Shown: positions 37,808 through 48,151 of the stretch, one piece after another
Numbering within the stretch: position 1 is the stretch's first letter
How the letters are laid out: every line of letters begins with the position of its first letter
Assembly (NCBI RefSeq): GCF_026966905.1
Contig: NZ_JAPUBN010000021.1
Span: 143,993-207,992, forward strand
Origin: Marinomonas phaeophyticola
GTDB taxonomy: Bacteria; Pseudomonadota; Gammaproteobacteria; Pseudomonadales; Marinomonadaceae
Direction of reading: 5' to 3'
Length of the DNA: 64,000 nucleotides
Made by a program: the position numbers and the translations under genes
The notes under the pieces: model-generated
The model's input: the letters and a program-made list of their open reading frames with translations, nothing else
Told to the model about the DNA's origin: nothing
Database searches by the model: none

Positions 37808-38938
37808 ATGCAGGACAGATCTGTTGTAATTAGTGGAGTGGGGTTGTGGACACCACAAAATACGATTACCAATGAAGAGTTGGTGGAAAGTTATAACGCT
37901 TGGGCAAAAGTGTATAACGATGATAATGAGGCTAAAATTAAAACAGGTGAGTTGCTGGCAAAACCTTTTTCGAGTGCTGATTTTATTGCCAAAGCTTCAG
38001 GTATTAAAAGCCGTTATATTTATTGTAAAAACGGTGTACTAGACATTGATCGGATGAGGCCTAAACTTTCGGTGCGAGCCGATGATGAACTTTCTCATCA
38101 GGCTGAAATGGCTGTGAACGCGGCTAAGAAAGCGCTACTAGAGGCCAATAAAACGGCGGCTGATATTGATATGGTTATTGTGGCATGTGCTTATACACAG
38201 CGCTCTTACCCAGCCATTGCCATTGAGGTTCAAGCGGCATTAGGCATTAATGGGCAAGCGTTTGATATGTTGGTGGCATGTTCAGCGGCAACGTTCGCAT
38301 TGCAAAGAGCTCATGACGCGATTGCTTCAGGAAGTAGTCGTGGCGTGTTGGTCATTAATCCAGAATTGACGTCTCCTCAGGTAAATTATACCGATAGAGA
38401 TTCGCATTTTATTTTTGGGGATGTGGCTACTGCGATCGTATTGGAAGCGGCTAAAACCTGTCAATCAGAGCACAGTTACACGATTCTTGGTAGTAAGTGT
38501 GTTACGTCATTTTCAAATAATATTCGTTCGAATTTTGGTTATACAACGCGAGTGACCGATGAAGATCCTTATGAAGCGGATAAATTGTTTCATCAAAATG
38601 GTCGCAAGGTTTTTAAAGAAGTGTGCCCAATGGCGGCAGAGCATATTGAATCACACTTATCTTCTTTAGATATTGGCGTGACTCAATTACGTCGTTGGTG
38701 GCTACATCAAGCGAACATTAATATGAACTTATTAATTAGTAAGCGCCTATTAGGAAGAGAGGCCACTTTAGATGAGGCGCCAATAGTCTTAGATCGTTTT
38801 GCTAATACCGCCTCAGCAGGGTCAATTATTGCTTTTTCTGAGCATCATAAAGACTTGGTCGCTGGGGATATTGGGGTGATCTGCTCTTTTGGAGCAGGCT
38901 ATTCTATTGGAAGCTTAGTAATTCAAAAGAGGGATTAG
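37808..38938 (+). CDS. Beta-ketoacyl-ACP synthase III-like condensing enzyme
   Basis: 376 residues with the complete KASIII triad: C158 (VACSAATFALQ), H300 (LHQANINMN) and N333 (FANTASAGS). It is longer than FabH (about 317) and has an N-terminal insertion (about 30-65), resembling the FabH-like synthases of Pseudomonas that use medium-chain acyl-CoA (PA3286 type). It may feed exogenous or beta-oxidation acyl groups into fatty acid synthesis, but this is by resemblance only. Single gene with a terminator. Confidence 0.85.
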   Translation: MQDRSVVISGVGLWTPQNTITNEELVESYNAWAKVYNDDNEAKIKTGELLAKPFSSADFIAKASGIKSRYIYCKNGVLDIDRMRPKLSVRADDELSHQAEMAVNAAKKALLEANKTAADIDMVIVACAYTQRSYPAIAIEVQAALGINGQAFDMLVACSAATFALQRAHDAIASGSSRGVLVINPELTSPQVNYTDRDSHFIFGDVATAIVLEAAKTCQSEHSYTILGSKCVTSFSNNIRSNFGYTTRVTDEDPYEADKLFHQNGRKVFKEVCPMAAEHIESHLSSLDIGVTQLRRWWLHQANINMNLLISKRLLGREATLDEAPIVLDRFANTASAGSIIAFSEHHKDLVAGDIGVICSFGAGYSIGSLVIQKRD

Positions 38939-38950
38939 TATATAAAAAGG

Positions 38951-38994
38951 CATAAGTGTTCAATATTCACACATTAATGAGCGCTTATGTTTTT
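38951..38994 (+). terminator. Terminator after the KASIII-like gene
   Basis: 12-bp stem with two G-U pairs (38951-38962 with 38978-38989) followed by five T residues. Confidence 0.7.
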
Positions 38995-39065
38995 AACCGA
39001 TTGAATGTCAAATCAATATGATGGAGTATTAGAGGCGTTCTATTAATAGTTAAAGGGATCATTCT

Positions 39066-40706
39066 ATGGCGCTTCACCCCCAAGCCGGTAAACCATGTAA
39101 TCATGAGAGCTTAGTTAACCTACCTGAACTGATAACCGCGTATTACACTAAGATACCGAATATAGCGACTTTTCCAAATCAAAAAGTGAGTTTTGGCACC
39201 TCCGGACATAGAGGTAGTGCTCTTCAGACCAGTTTCAATGAGCATCACATCCTATCCATTTGCCAAGCTATTGCTGAATATAGAAAAACCATTGGTGTAG
39301 ATGGTCCTCTGTATTTAGGTAAAGATACCCATGGACTATCAGAACCGGCTTATCAAACGGCAATACAGGTTTTTACGGCAAATGATGTGCGGGTACGAGT
39401 TCCTGTAGATGGTGGTTATACTCCAACCCCTGTCATATCGAATGCAATCTTGACGCATAATGCCAAAGAACAAGATGTGGCCGATGGCATTGTGATCACA
39501 CCATCTCATAATCCTCCAGAAGATGGCGGCATAAAATATAACCCTCCTAAAGGCGGTCCTGCAGAAACAGAAGCCACAAATTGGATCGCAAAGCGAGCAA
39601 ATGAACTTTTATTAGATCAACTGCAAGGGGTTAAGAGACAGAATCTTACCCTCGCAGTTGAGTCTAACCTGTTAGAAGCGTTTGATTATATCGAACATTA
39701 TGTCTCTCAATTAGAGAGTGTAATTGACATGGAATCTATCGCTAAAGCCGGTATTAAAATTGGTGTTGATCCTATGGGTGGGTCCGGTATTCATTATTGG
39801 AAACCTATTGCTGATAGATACGGACTGGATATTACGATTGTCAATACGAAAGTGGATGCTACTTTCGGTTTTATGCCATTGGATAAAGACGGTCGAATTC
39901 GTATGGATTGTTCTTCTGAATACGCCATGATGAATTTGCTAAAACAAAAAGACAAGTTTGATATCTCGGTAAGTAATGATCCAGACTTTGATCGTCATGG
40001 TATTGTTTGTGCTTCATCAGGGTTGATGAATCCGAATGCTTATCTGGCCGTTGCTATTGAATATTTAGCCACACATCGGCCTCAATGGAGCCGTGATGTG
40101 CAGTTTGGTAAAACGCTTGTATCGAGCGCCATAATTGACCGTGTTGTTGGTGGTTTAGGTCGTAATTTATGTGAAGTGCCTGTTGGCTTTAAATGGTACG
40201 TTGATGGGCTTTATTCTGGCTCCATGGGATTTGGTGGAGAGGAGAGCGCCGGTGCCTCTTTCTTAAGGAGAGATGGTTCCGTTTGGACAACGGATAAAGA
40301 TGGTTTTATTCTTGCTCTGTTGGCCGCGGAAATACTTGCGGTAACTGGAAAAGACCCGCAACAACTTTATCGTGAACAGGTTGAAAAATACGGTCAGCCT
40401 TACTATAAGCGTATTGATGTACCAACCACGTCAGAAAATAAAGCGCTATTGTCTAGCCTAAGTGCCAGTTCAGTTGCCAGTGATACCTTGGCAGGTGATG
40501 CGATTGTTCGTATTCTAACTGAGGCTCCAGGTAATGGTGCGTCCATTGGTGGACTGAAAGTGGAAACGAAGAATGGTTGGTTTGCGGCGAGACCATCAGG
40601 TACTGAGAATGTCTATAAAATCTATTTAGAAAGCTTTGTGTCTTTAGCACACCTCTCGGAGCTTGAAGAAGATGCTAAGGCATTGGTGAATCGAGTTCTT
40701 GGGTGA
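39066..40706 (+). CDS. pgm: Phosphoglucomutase (alpha-D-glucose specific)
   Basis: 546 residues, identical in length to E. coli Pgm. Interconverts glucose 1- and 6-phosphate. Catalytic serine in [13 protein letters not shown], metal loop DPDFDRHG, sugar loop GFGGEESAG and phosphate loop [12 protein letters not shown] are all intact. ATG follows AAAGGGATC. Single gene. Confidence 0.95.
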   Translation: MALHPQAGKPCNHESLVNLPELITAYYTKIPNIATFPNQKVSFGTSGHRGSALQTSFNEHHILSICQAIAEYRKTIGVDGPLYLGKDTHGLSEPAYQTAIQVFTANDVRVRVPVDGGYTPTPVISNAILTHNAKEQDVADGIVITPSHNPPEDGGIKYNPPKGGPAETEATNWIAKRANELLLDQLQGVKRQNLTLAVESNLLEAFDYIEHYVSQLESVIDMESIAKAGIKIGVDPMGGSGIHYWKPIADRYGLDITIVNTKVDATFGFMPLDKDGRIRMDCSSEYAMMNLLKQKDKFDISVSNDPDFDRHGIVCASSGLMNPNAYLAVAIEYLATHRPQWSRDVQFGKTLVSSAIIDRVVGGLGRNLCEVPVGFKWYVDGLYSGSMGFGGEESAGASFLRRDGSVWTTDKDGFILALLAAEILAVTGKDPQQLYREQVEKYGQPYYKRIDVPTTSENKALLSSLSASSVASDTLAGDAIVRILTEAPGNGASIGGLKVETKNGWFAARPSGTENVYKIYLESFVSLAHLSELEEDAKALVNRVLG

Positions 40707-40743
40707 AAGAGCGTATTTTTTAAAGAGACTGCTTTTTAAAACG

Positions 40744-40784
40744 CCCCTTTGGCCGCCTGAGTATTGGCAGGCGATCCAAAGGGG
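40744..40784. terminator. Long hairpin between convergent pgm and spermidine-synthase-like gene
   Basis: Two-part stem: 9 bp (40744-40752 with 40776-40784) and 6 bp (40754-40759 with 40768-40773). GC-rich, without a clear T run; likely transcript end for both genes. Confidence 0.65.
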
Positions 40785-40785
40785 G

Positions 40786-41526
40786 TTACACTTCGTTTAG
40801 CCGACTAAGCCATTTGGTTAAATTGAACCCTAAATCAGAAGAAAGCTTCTGAGCTTGCATTTTTAGGTGTTTTTCGGACGGTTCTTGGAATGATTTACTG
40901 GCCAAAAGCACCCAGTTTCCACAACCCGTATCTAATGCTCTAATGTCCAGAAAATACGCTCGTAAAGATTCAATTAATTCTGGGTGATTTGTGTGCTCAG
41001 ACCAGCAGTTTAATACTAACCAGCCATCATCTTTTATGTGTCTATTGCACTGTTCTATAAAGCGTTGCTGCAGAACGGATTCATCCATTCCTTTAGTGTT
41101 GTATATATCAGTGAACAGAATGTCGACTTTTTTTTGGTCTTTTCTGTCTAGATAATCGTTAGCTGATTGCTCAATGATCTGTACTTTTTTCCCTTTTGGC
41201 AGCCGGAAAAAACGTTCGGCAATGTCTATTACGTGTGGGCGCAGTTCAACGGCGGTTAAATTCACTCCTGCAATATGGTTATGCAGTGTTGTGAGTAAGC
41301 ACCCGCCTCCCAGTCCTAATAATGTTATGCGTTTGGGGTGTTTAAATAACAACACAAGCATCATAGCTTGAGTGTATTCATGTTGCAGTACAAAAGGAGT
41401 CGATAGTTTTTGTTTGCTTTGTTCGTCGCCTTTTGCAAAAGACAGAATGCGATACTGTCCATCGTCCAAGACATGAATATTACCGTATTCGTCATTACAG
41501 CTATAAAGGATGTTAGAAGTTGTCAT
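40786..41526 (-). CDS. Spermidine synthase-like methyltransferase-fold protein
   Basis: 246 residues. The Rossmann nucleotide motif LLGLGGGCLL (about 73-82), acidic residue in VELRPHVIDIAERFF and DILFTDIYNTKG match the SpeE/polyamine aminopropyltransferase superfamily. It is shorter at the N terminus than true spermidine synthases and lacks a neighbouring speD, so the substrate is uncertain. It may be a fused-free SAM-dependent enzyme. Downstream of ydiJ on the same strand, with a strong hairpin between. Confidence 0.75.
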   Translation of the reverse strand: MTTSNILYSCNDEYGNIHVLDDGQYRILSFAKGDEQSKQKLSTPFVLQHEYTQAMMLVLLFKHPKRITLLGLGGGCLLTTLHNHIAGVNLTAVELRPHVIDIAERFFRLPKGKKVQIIEQSANDYLDRKDQKKVDILFTDIYNTKGMDESVLQQRFIEQCNRHIKDDGWLVLNCWSEHTNHPELIESLRAYFLDIRALDTGCGNWVLLASKSFQEPSEKHLKMQAQKLSSDLGFNLTKWLSRLNEV

Positions 41527-41561
41527 GAAAGCTCATTATTATGTTAGGTGAAATAGCTCAG

Positions 41562-41608
41562 ACTCCGCCATCCGTGTGATAATTCTGATATCGCACGGAT
41601 GGCGGAGT
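41562..41608. terminator. 15-bp perfect hairpin after ydiJ
   Basis: 41562-41576 pairs perfectly with 41594-41608, loop 17 bases. It starts 7 bases from the ydiJ stop on the minus strand. No T run, so stabilising or rho-assisted. Confidence 0.65.
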
Positions 41609-41614
41609 AATGGC

Positions 41615-44600
41615 TTAAGAAGATTGCGTTTGAGCAATACGTATGTGCTTTAAGAGTGCTTGAGCGGGGTGCGGCAAATTAATATGGTCCATTCGCTTCA
41701 CCTGACTGCGACAAGAATAGCCTGTTGCTAATAATTTGAGTTGCAAGTCATCATTTTGAACTTTAGATTGCCATGAAAGTTCATAAATAGCTTTTGATGT
41801 CTCTAAATTTTGAGCTTCATGACCATAGGTGCCAGCCATTCCGCAGCAACCAACCGCTTCTACCTTGAGCTGTAAGTCAAGTTTTTCAAAAATACTCACC
41901 CAATTATTGATTGACGGGGCCGCATTGGTTTTTTCCGTACAGTGGGCCATTAAATGGTAAGTATCATGGCCAAGAGACAGTTGCTGCTTTTCTAGGTGTT
42001 CGGTTTGTTGTGCTAACCATTCTTGTAATAACTGGATTTTAGGGATGGTTCTTGAGTCGCCAAATGCCTTCGTGTACTCAGATCGGTAAGCTAGGGTCAT
42101 AGAGGGCTCGATACCAATAAAAGGCAGTCCATAAAATGAAAGGTTCTGTAGCATATCTAGATTTTTACCTGCAGCCCGATTAAATGCTTTCAGAAATCCA
42201 TGGACGTGCAGTGGTTTGCCATTTGGACGGTAAGGTGCAAGAAACGCTTGAAATCCGAGGCGATTCAGCATTTCCATGGTGTCTAATACGAGTTCGGTTT
42301 CAAAAAAACTGGTAAACGCGTCTTGGACTACAATAACGGCTCGACGTCTGTCTCTAGGGTTTAAGGCCTCTAGTGACATGGGGGTTGCTAACCGAATGCC
42401 TCTATGGGCCATTTCTTTTTTAAGATTGATTCTGCTTAAACTTGGGGTGTCTGTTAACCCCATGTATTTACTGGTTAGATGGTTGATCCATTGTCTTTCC
42501 ACTATCCAGTTATAAGGCATCGGGGCTTTTGATAATGTAGGAATAATAAACTCCAATGAACCGACAAAGTAGTCTTTAGCTGGACGTAAATAACGACCGT
42601 AATAGATTTCCAAAAACTTTGAACGAAACTCAGGGACATCCACTTTAATAGGGCATTGACCCACACAAGATTTACAGGCCAAGCAGCCCATCATGGACTC
42701 GTGAACTTCATGAGAAAAGTCATATTCTCCTCGTCGCTTTGCTATTGTATTTCGCAGTTTTGGAAGAAAAGACGTTAAAAAATGGCGGTTTCTAACGCTT
42801 TTGCTTGCGCTTTGAGTGTTAATCCCTTGGGCGCTTAATGCTCGTACCCACTCCCGTATGAGTGAGGCTCGGCCTTTCGGTGAATGACGTCTATCCCTTG
42901 TACCTTTCCAAGAAGGGCACATAGCGTCATCTGGATCAAAGTTAAAACAAGCGCCATTACCATTACAATACATACCTTCTTTAAATTGATCTCGGTTCGC
43001 GATTGGGATTTGACGATCGAATTGTCCGCGAAGAGGTACTTGATCAATTTTTAATAGTTCTACACCGAGTTCAAGTGGTGTGGCTATTTTTCCTGGATTA
43101 AGCTGATTAAATGGGTCAAAGGCGGCTTTTATTTGTTGAATTACTGGGTAAAGGTCACCAAAAAATGCCGGTGAATATTCTGAACGGATACCTTTACCGT
43201 GTTCTCCCCAAAGAAGTCCATGGTATTTCTGAGTAAGGGCGACGACTTTATCGGTTATTTCTCTGATAAGCGGTTCTTGAGATTCGTCTTTTAAGTCGAT
43301 GGCAGGGCGGACATGTAAAACGCCAGCGTCAACATGGCCAAACATCCCGTATTTTACGTTATAGCTATCTAGTACTGCTCGAAACTCCATGATGAAGTCT
43401 GCAAGGTTCTCTGGTGGCACGGCGGTATCTTCCACAAAAGGAATGGGGCGTTTTTCACCCGATGCATTTCCCAGAAGTCCTACCGATTTTTTACGCATTC
43501 CCCAAATTTTATTGACATTAGAATGCCCTGCAGCAATGGTGTATCCAAGTGTACAGGATGTTTCTTTATTAATTCGATCCAACTGATTTGTTAGTGTTTT
43601 AATACGTTGTTTGAGTGTGGTTTCATCGTTGTCTGTGTATTCAACTAGGTTGATACCCTGAACGTCTTCGCCTTCCACATAAGGGAAAAAATCGGCAACA
43701 CTTTCCCAGATAATATCGTTTTTAGCCAATCCTAGAACGGTAGAATCGACGGTTTCAATTGAAGTTGGTTGGGCTGAAAGTAGTTCTTTTGCATGACGTA
43801 AAGAGGATTCGAAGCTGTTATAGCGAATATTTACTAGAGCGGCGAATTTAGGAATCTGAAGCAAATTGATTTTGGCTTCAACAATGAATCCCAGCGTACC
43901 TTCTGAACCGCATAGGATCGAGTTGAGGTCGAATAGGCCGTCTTTGTTGCGGATATGCGCTAGGTCATAACCCGTTAAGCAACGATTCAGTTCTGGGAAG
44001 GTGTCTTCTATGGCTTGTTTGTTGTGAGAAAAGGCATGATCTACGGTTCTATGGACAGTCCCTACATAATCACTTCTTTGTGTGATTTGTTGGAGTTCCT
44101 CATCGGCTATTGGCTTGGAATCCCATGTTGTTCCATCGAGTAGGACGGTTTTTAGCGCCAGCACATGGTCACGGGTTTTACCATACATTACAGAGCCTTG
44201 GCCACTGGCATCGGTATTGATCATGCCTCCTATAGTTGCTCTGTTGCTGGTAGACAATTCCGGAGCAAAAAATAAACCTTGCTCTTTGATCGCTTTATTT
44301 AGCTGATCTTTTACCACACCGGTTTGAACGCGAGCCCAACCTTCTTCCACATTGACTTCTAAAATTTGATTCATGTATTTCGATAAATCAACAACTAAAC
44401 CATCTGTAAGTGATTGGCCATTTGTTCCTGTACCACCGCCTCTAGGGCTTAATACTATGTCTTGAAATTCTTTTTGATTCGCAAGTGTTACTAATGCTTG
44501 AATGTCCTCTACTGATTTTGGGTAGATCACCCCTTGAGGTAATACTTGATAAATAGAGTTATCAGTGGATAAAACAACACGATTGGCATAGTCAGGGTAA

Positions 44601-44692
44601 GTGTCCCCTGAGAATCCTGAAGCCTTCAGGTTCTCAATAAAGTTGAGGTATTGAGTCTGAACTGGCGAGACTTCAGTTAACTTTGGAATCAT
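41615..44692 (-). CDS. ydiJ: FAD-linked oxidase with Fe-S and CCG domains, YdiJ-like
   Basis: 1025 residues from ATG 44692 (GGAG 7 bases upstream); the open frame begins at 44707. Order of domains: FAD-binding type 4 (about 45-270, with SPRGGGTGTNGQ and NRATIGGMINTDASG), FAD-oxidase C-terminal domain (about 270-540, HVDAGVLHVRP), a ferredoxin-like region (about 590-740) with cysteines in CNGNGACF and CLACKSCVGQCP, and a cysteine-rich CCG-type domain (VGCCGMAGTYGHE) near the end. YdiJ proteins oxidise D-2-hydroxy acids, most likely D-2-hydroxyglutarate, and pass electrons to the respiratory chain. Confidence 0.88.
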   Translation of the reverse strand: MIPKLTEVSPVQTQYLNFIENLKASGFSGDTYPDYANRVVLSTDNSIYQVLPQGVIYPKSVEDIQALVTLANQKEFQDIVLSPRGGGTGTNGQSLTDGLVVDLSKYMNQILEVNVEEGWARVQTGVVKDQLNKAIKEQGLFFAPELSTSNRATIGGMINTDASGQGSVMYGKTRDHVLALKTVLLDGTTWDSKPIADEELQQITQRSDYVGTVHRTVDHAFSHNKQAIEDTFPELNRCLTGYDLAHIRNKDGLFDLNSILCGSEGTLGFIVEAKINLLQIPKFAALVNIRYNSFESSLRHAKELLSAQPTSIETVDSTVLGLAKNDIIWESVADFFPYVEGEDVQGINLVEYTDNDETTLKQRIKTLTNQLDRINKETSCTLGYTIAAGHSNVNKIWGMRKKSVGLLGNASGEKRPIPFVEDTAVPPENLADFIMEFRAVLDSYNVKYGMFGHVDAGVLHVRPAIDLKDESQEPLIREITDKVVALTQKYHGLLWGEHGKGIRSEYSPAFFGDLYPVIQQIKAAFDPFNQLNPGKIATPLELGVELLKIDQVPLRGQFDRQIPIANRDQFKEGMYCNGNGACFNFDPDDAMCPSWKGTRDRRHSPKGRASLIREWVRALSAQGINTQSASKSVRNRHFLTSFLPKLRNTIAKRRGEYDFSHEVHESMMGCLACKSCVGQCPIKVDVPEFRSKFLEIYYGRYLRPAKDYFVGSLEFIIPTLSKAPMPYNWIVERQWINHLTSKYMGLTDTPSLSRINLKKEMAHRGIRLATPMSLEALNPRDRRRAVIVVQDAFTSFFETELVLDTMEMLNRLGFQAFLAPYRPNGKPLHVHGFLKAFNRAAGKNLDMLQNLSFYGLPFIGIEPSMTLAYRSEYTKAFGDSRTIPKIQLLQEWLAQQTEHLEKQQLSLGHDTYHLMAHCTEKTNAAPSINNWVSIFEKLDLQLKVEAVGCCGMAGTYGHEAQNLETSKAIYELSWQSKVQNDDLQLKLLATGYSCRSQVKRMDHINLPHPAQALLKHIRIAQTQSS

Positions 44693-44956
44693 TCTCTTTC
44701 TCCACATGAATTAGCGTCCAATATTTTAACAAAAACTTGTTATAAGAAGTGATGTTTTTATATGAATTTTTTGAATGGGGTCACAGGTTAAATTCATAAC
44801 TTCTTGTATCGTGGGTGTTTTTGATTGAAAGGGGAGAGGAAAATCATTTTGAGAGTGTCATCTTGTTTAATGTGCGTCTCATTTTCCCTTTGTGATATTG
44901 TTGCACTTGTATTCAAAATAATTGTGCTCGTATTTAACAAACTAGAGGGGTGAGCA

Positions 44957-45862
44957 TTGTTTCAAAAAATTGTCCTTCCAGAATTGCTTTCTGAAAGAGG
45001 TTATCAATTAACCGTATATCGTGGGGACCTAGAACATCAAGGCGCCCCAGGTAATAAATGGCACAAATTAAAATATAATCTAGCAGAGGCTAAGGCGAAG
45101 GGGGCCAAAGCGATAGCCAGCTTTGGCGGGCCATTTTCTAATCATGTACATGCTTTAGGGAATATTTGTGCTGCCAAAAAAATGCAAGCGGTGGCGGTTA
45201 TCCGAGGTGAGTTGCAGCCAAACTTGACCCCTACGTTAGTGGATTTCGTCAATCAGGGAGGGATGCTTTGGCCCAGCTCACGGTACGATTATCGTCAAGG
45301 CATGGCGTCCTCGGTCAAAGCAGAGATCGATCATTATATTGAGGGGTGTTACTGGATTCCTGAGGGAGGGGCGAATGCATTAGGAGCGCAAGGGTGCTTT
45401 GACTGGTCGTGTACTATTTATAATGCAGGTGGCGCTGAATTCTCTCATTGGGTTATGAGTGCTGGTACTGGAACGACCTGTGCCGGTTTTCTTGCAAATG
45501 ACCTCATTGAAAAATTGACGGTTATTCCCGCAATCAAGGGCGGCAAAGGTTTGAGAGAGGACATTCTTTTTCATGCCCATAACGTAAATGCAGACCTTAG
45601 TATAGACAAAAATGATTCTAGGTTACTTATAGACGATCGTTATCATTTTGGAGGTTATGCAAGAATGACAGTGGAGTTAAAGGATTTTCTAACGGTTTTC
45701 TCTATTTTGAACCCTGATGTGGAGTTTGACCCTGTGTATACTGCGAAAGTGCTGTTTGGTGTTATCAATGAAATGACATTAGGTCGTTGGCCGTTAGAGA
45801 AAACGTTGTTGATCCATACAGGTGGTCTTCAAGGCCGTCGAGGGTATCCATTTCTAAATTAA
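44957..45862 (+). CDS. ACC deaminase/D-cysteine desulfhydrase-type PLP enzyme
   Basis: 301 residues of the fold-type II PLP family. The Schiff-base lysine is in GNKWHKLKYNL, the following asparagine loop FGGPFSNHVHALG and the phosphate cup SAGTGTTCAGF are intact. The start is TTG 44957, supported by AGAGGGG 6 bases upstream. The exact activity (D-cysteine desulfhydrase, ACC deaminase or other) cannot be decided from sequence. Single gene. Confidence 0.82.
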   Translation: MFQKIVLPELLSERGYQLTVYRGDLEHQGAPGNKWHKLKYNLAEAKAKGAKAIASFGGPFSNHVHALGNICAAKKMQAVAVIRGELQPNLTPTLVDFVNQGGMLWPSSRYDYRQGMASSVKAEIDHYIEGCYWIPEGGANALGAQGCFDWSCTIYNAGGAEFSHWVMSAGTGTTCAGFLANDLIEKLTVIPAIKGGKGLREDILFHAHNVNADLSIDKNDSRLLIDDRYHFGGYARMTVELKDFLTVFSILNPDVEFDPVYTAKVLFGVINEMTLGRWPLEKTLLIHTGGLQGRRGYPFLN

Positions 45863-46012
45863 AGCACGCTGTCTGCAAATATAAAATGTTGTGAATTCAA
45901 GTCACTGCATAGCGGTACACATTAGGAACATGTTAAAGTTCCATTCTATGGCACGCTCAATTACAGAGAGTGTTATCTATTAGTGTTAATTGACTAGAAA
46001 AGAGTAGAGCAG

Positions 46013-46894
46013 ATGGGCCATTTTAAACGTGTCGGGGTAATAGCAAGATTAGATAAGCCTCAAGTATTAGATACCGTTAAAAAGTTATTAGAATATCTGC
46101 AACAAATTGGTAAAGAAGCGGTTCTTGAAGAAGATCTATCGTCTATGTTGCCTGGTATCAAAGTCGATACGGCTCCATTAAAGCAGCTAGGTAATCAATG
46201 TGATTTAGCCATGGTAGTGGGTGGGGATGGTAGCTTTCTAGGGGCGGCAAGAGCGATTTGTAATTACGACATTCCAGTATTAGGAATAAATCGTGGTACG
46301 CTTGGTTTTTTAACTGATATTTCTCCTCATGCTTTGGCAGAAGAGTTAGACCCTATTTTTAACGGCGATTTTTTTGAAGAAAAGCGCTTTATGATAGAGG
46401 CTAAAATAAAGCGTCAAAACCGTCCAAGTGGTGATGGCGTTGCTTTAAACGATTTGGTATTGCACCCAGGTAAATCGGCAAGAATGATTCGTTTTGATCT
46501 GTTTATTGATGATCAATTCGTCATGAATCAAAAGTCAGATGGTCTAATCGTGGCTACGCCAACAGGCTCGACGGCTTACGCACTCTCCGCTGGTGGGCCT
46601 ATTATGTTGCCAAAATTAGATGCTTTAGTATTGGTCCCCATGCACCCACATACATTAAGTAACCGTCCTATTGTTATTGACTCCAATGCACGTATACGTA
46701 TTGTTGTCTGTGAGTCGAATTTGACTTATCCAAGTGTGAGTTGTGATGGCCAGTTACATATTACGGCCGCTCCTGGAGATGAGATACACATTAATCGTAA
46801 GGCTGGTGGAATTCGGCTAATCCATCCGAAAAGCCATGATTTTTATGATGTATGTCGTAACAAGTTAGGCTGGCAAACAGGCTATTCATCGTAA
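46013..46894 (+). CDS. nadK: NAD kinase
   Basis: 293 residues; phosphorylates NAD to NADP. GGDGS motif at 70-74, NE/D-type motif in LNDLVLHPG, and the glycine-rich TPTGSTAYALSAGGPI. Length and start (FKRVGVIARLDKP) match the gammaproteobacterial enzyme. A run of co-directional genes to pepN follows. Confidence 0.95.
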   Translation: MGHFKRVGVIARLDKPQVLDTVKKLLEYLQQIGKEAVLEEDLSSMLPGIKVDTAPLKQLGNQCDLAMVVGGDGSFLGAARAICNYDIPVLGINRGTLGFLTDISPHALAEELDPIFNGDFFEEKRFMIEAKIKRQNRPSGDGVALNDLVLHPGKSARMIRFDLFIDDQFVMNQKSDGLIVATPTGSTAYALSAGGPIMLPKLDALVLVPMHPHTLSNRPIVIDSNARIRIVVCESNLTYPSVSCDGQLHITAAPGDEIHINRKAGGIRLIHPKSHDFYDVCRNKLGWQTGYSS

Positions 46895-46943
46895 ACTTTA
46901 TCTTGAAGCGAATGGGTTCAAGAATAATAGGTTATATTAGACA

Positions 46944-47819
46944 ATGTTTTTAGCGTATCGATTTCTTGAGCACCAATCGCCGGAAGCGCTTAGTAAAATG
47001 CTATGGCAGCATAAGATAGGACATCAAATTACCTTTAACCAAGGTGTGCATGAACTGTGGGTTGTAGACAAAGCCTACGCGACTGAAGTACATCGTTTGA
47101 TTGCTATTTATGAAGGCCATGCCCCACAAGAGGAAGTGGTAATCAACTCTTCCCACGCTAAGCAAAAAAACGCAGTCCTAAATAAAAATACCCTATATTT
47201 AGCCTGCAAGCAGTACCCCGTTACCTTATTTCTTATTGCGATCACGCTTCTGGTTTCTTTAATAACACAATTGGGAACAAGTTATGCCTCTTTAGGCTGG
47301 TTTACCATTACCCCCATCATTGTTGAAAATAACCTGTTATACAGTATGCCCTTATCAAGTATGTGGGACACTCATGCCTATTGGCGTTTATTAACACCTG
47401 CTTTTGTGCATTTTAGTATGATGCACTTGGTGTTCAATTTGCTTTGGGTGTGGGAAATCGGTCGTAAGATAGAGAAACTTGTCGGCGCTTTTGTTTGGTT
47501 AATCGGTGTGCTAATCATGGCGGTGGCCAGCAATACCTTCCAATATTGGGATGTGCAATCACCGCTTTTTGGTGGTCTGTCTGGCGTGGTGTATGGTTGT
47601 ATTGGTTTTGCTTGGCTTATGCCTTATATCGATTCAAAGTGGCCAAGGTTGATTAGTAAAGGGCTAATGATGTTCTTTTTAATATGGTTGGGTATTGGTT
47701 ATACGGATTTACCCTCATCATTAGGTCTAGGTAATATGGCGAATACGGCCCATTTAGTGGGGCTGGTGAGTGGTTTAGTCTGTGCGCTTGTGTATGGTTT
47801 ACTCATAAAACGACGTTAA
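46944..47819 (+). CDS. glpG: Rhomboid protease GlpG
   Basis: 291 residues, the gammaproteobacterial GlpG layout: N-terminal cytosolic domain (1-80), then six membrane helices. The catalytic dyad is S213 in GGLSGVVYG and H270 in ANTAHLVGL, with WRLLTPAFVHFSMMHLVFNLLW forming the conserved first loop. It cleaves membrane proteins within the bilayer. The gene starts 50 bases after nadK. Confidence 0.92.
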   Translation: MFLAYRFLEHQSPEALSKMLWQHKIGHQITFNQGVHELWVVDKAYATEVHRLIAIYEGHAPQEEVVINSSHAKQKNAVLNKNTLYLACKQYPVTLFLIAITLLVSLITQLGTSYASLGWFTITPIIVENNLLYSMPLSSMWDTHAYWRLLTPAFVHFSMMHLVFNLLWVWEIGRKIEKLVGAFVWLIGVLIMAVASNTFQYWDVQSPLFGGLSGVVYGCIGFAWLMPYIDSKWPRLISKGLMMFFLIWLGIGYTDLPSSLGLGNMANTAHLVGLVSGLVCALVYGLLIKRR

Positions 47820-47869
47820 TAAATTTGGTCAACGCAGACCGTGATGATAAAAGCTTAAGAGAATATGTA

Positions 47870-48151
47870 ATGAATTTTAACGATATGATTAATAATTTGA
47901 CTCCTGAAGTTTACGAACAGTTGAAATACGCCGTTGAATTGGGTAAATGGTCAAATGGAGTACGTTTAACGGCGGAACAAACAGAATTGTGTCTGCAGGC
48001 GATCATTGCCTATGATTATGCCAATAAAAGCGAAGAGCAGCGCGTTGGCTTTATCGATCGAAATGCACATACAGGGTGTGAGAGCAAAACTGAAACCCTT
48101 GAGCATGAGACCGTAAAATGGGTAGATAGCTCAACACAGGTAAAACATTAA
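47870..48151 (+). CDS. yeaC: DUF1315 family protein YeaC
   Basis: 93 residues from ATG 47870 (the open frame starts at 47825). The family core is NNLTPEVYEQLKYAVELGKWSNG and LTAEQTELCLQAIIAYD. No known function. Its stop shares a base with the next start (48151), so translation is coupled. The yeaC-DUF2797-pepN order is shared with Pseudomonas. Confidence 0.85.
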   Translation: MNFNDMINNLTPEVYEQLKYAVELGKWSNGVRLTAEQTELCLQAIIAYDYANKSEEQRVGFIDRNAHTGCESKTETLEHETVKWVDSSTQVKH

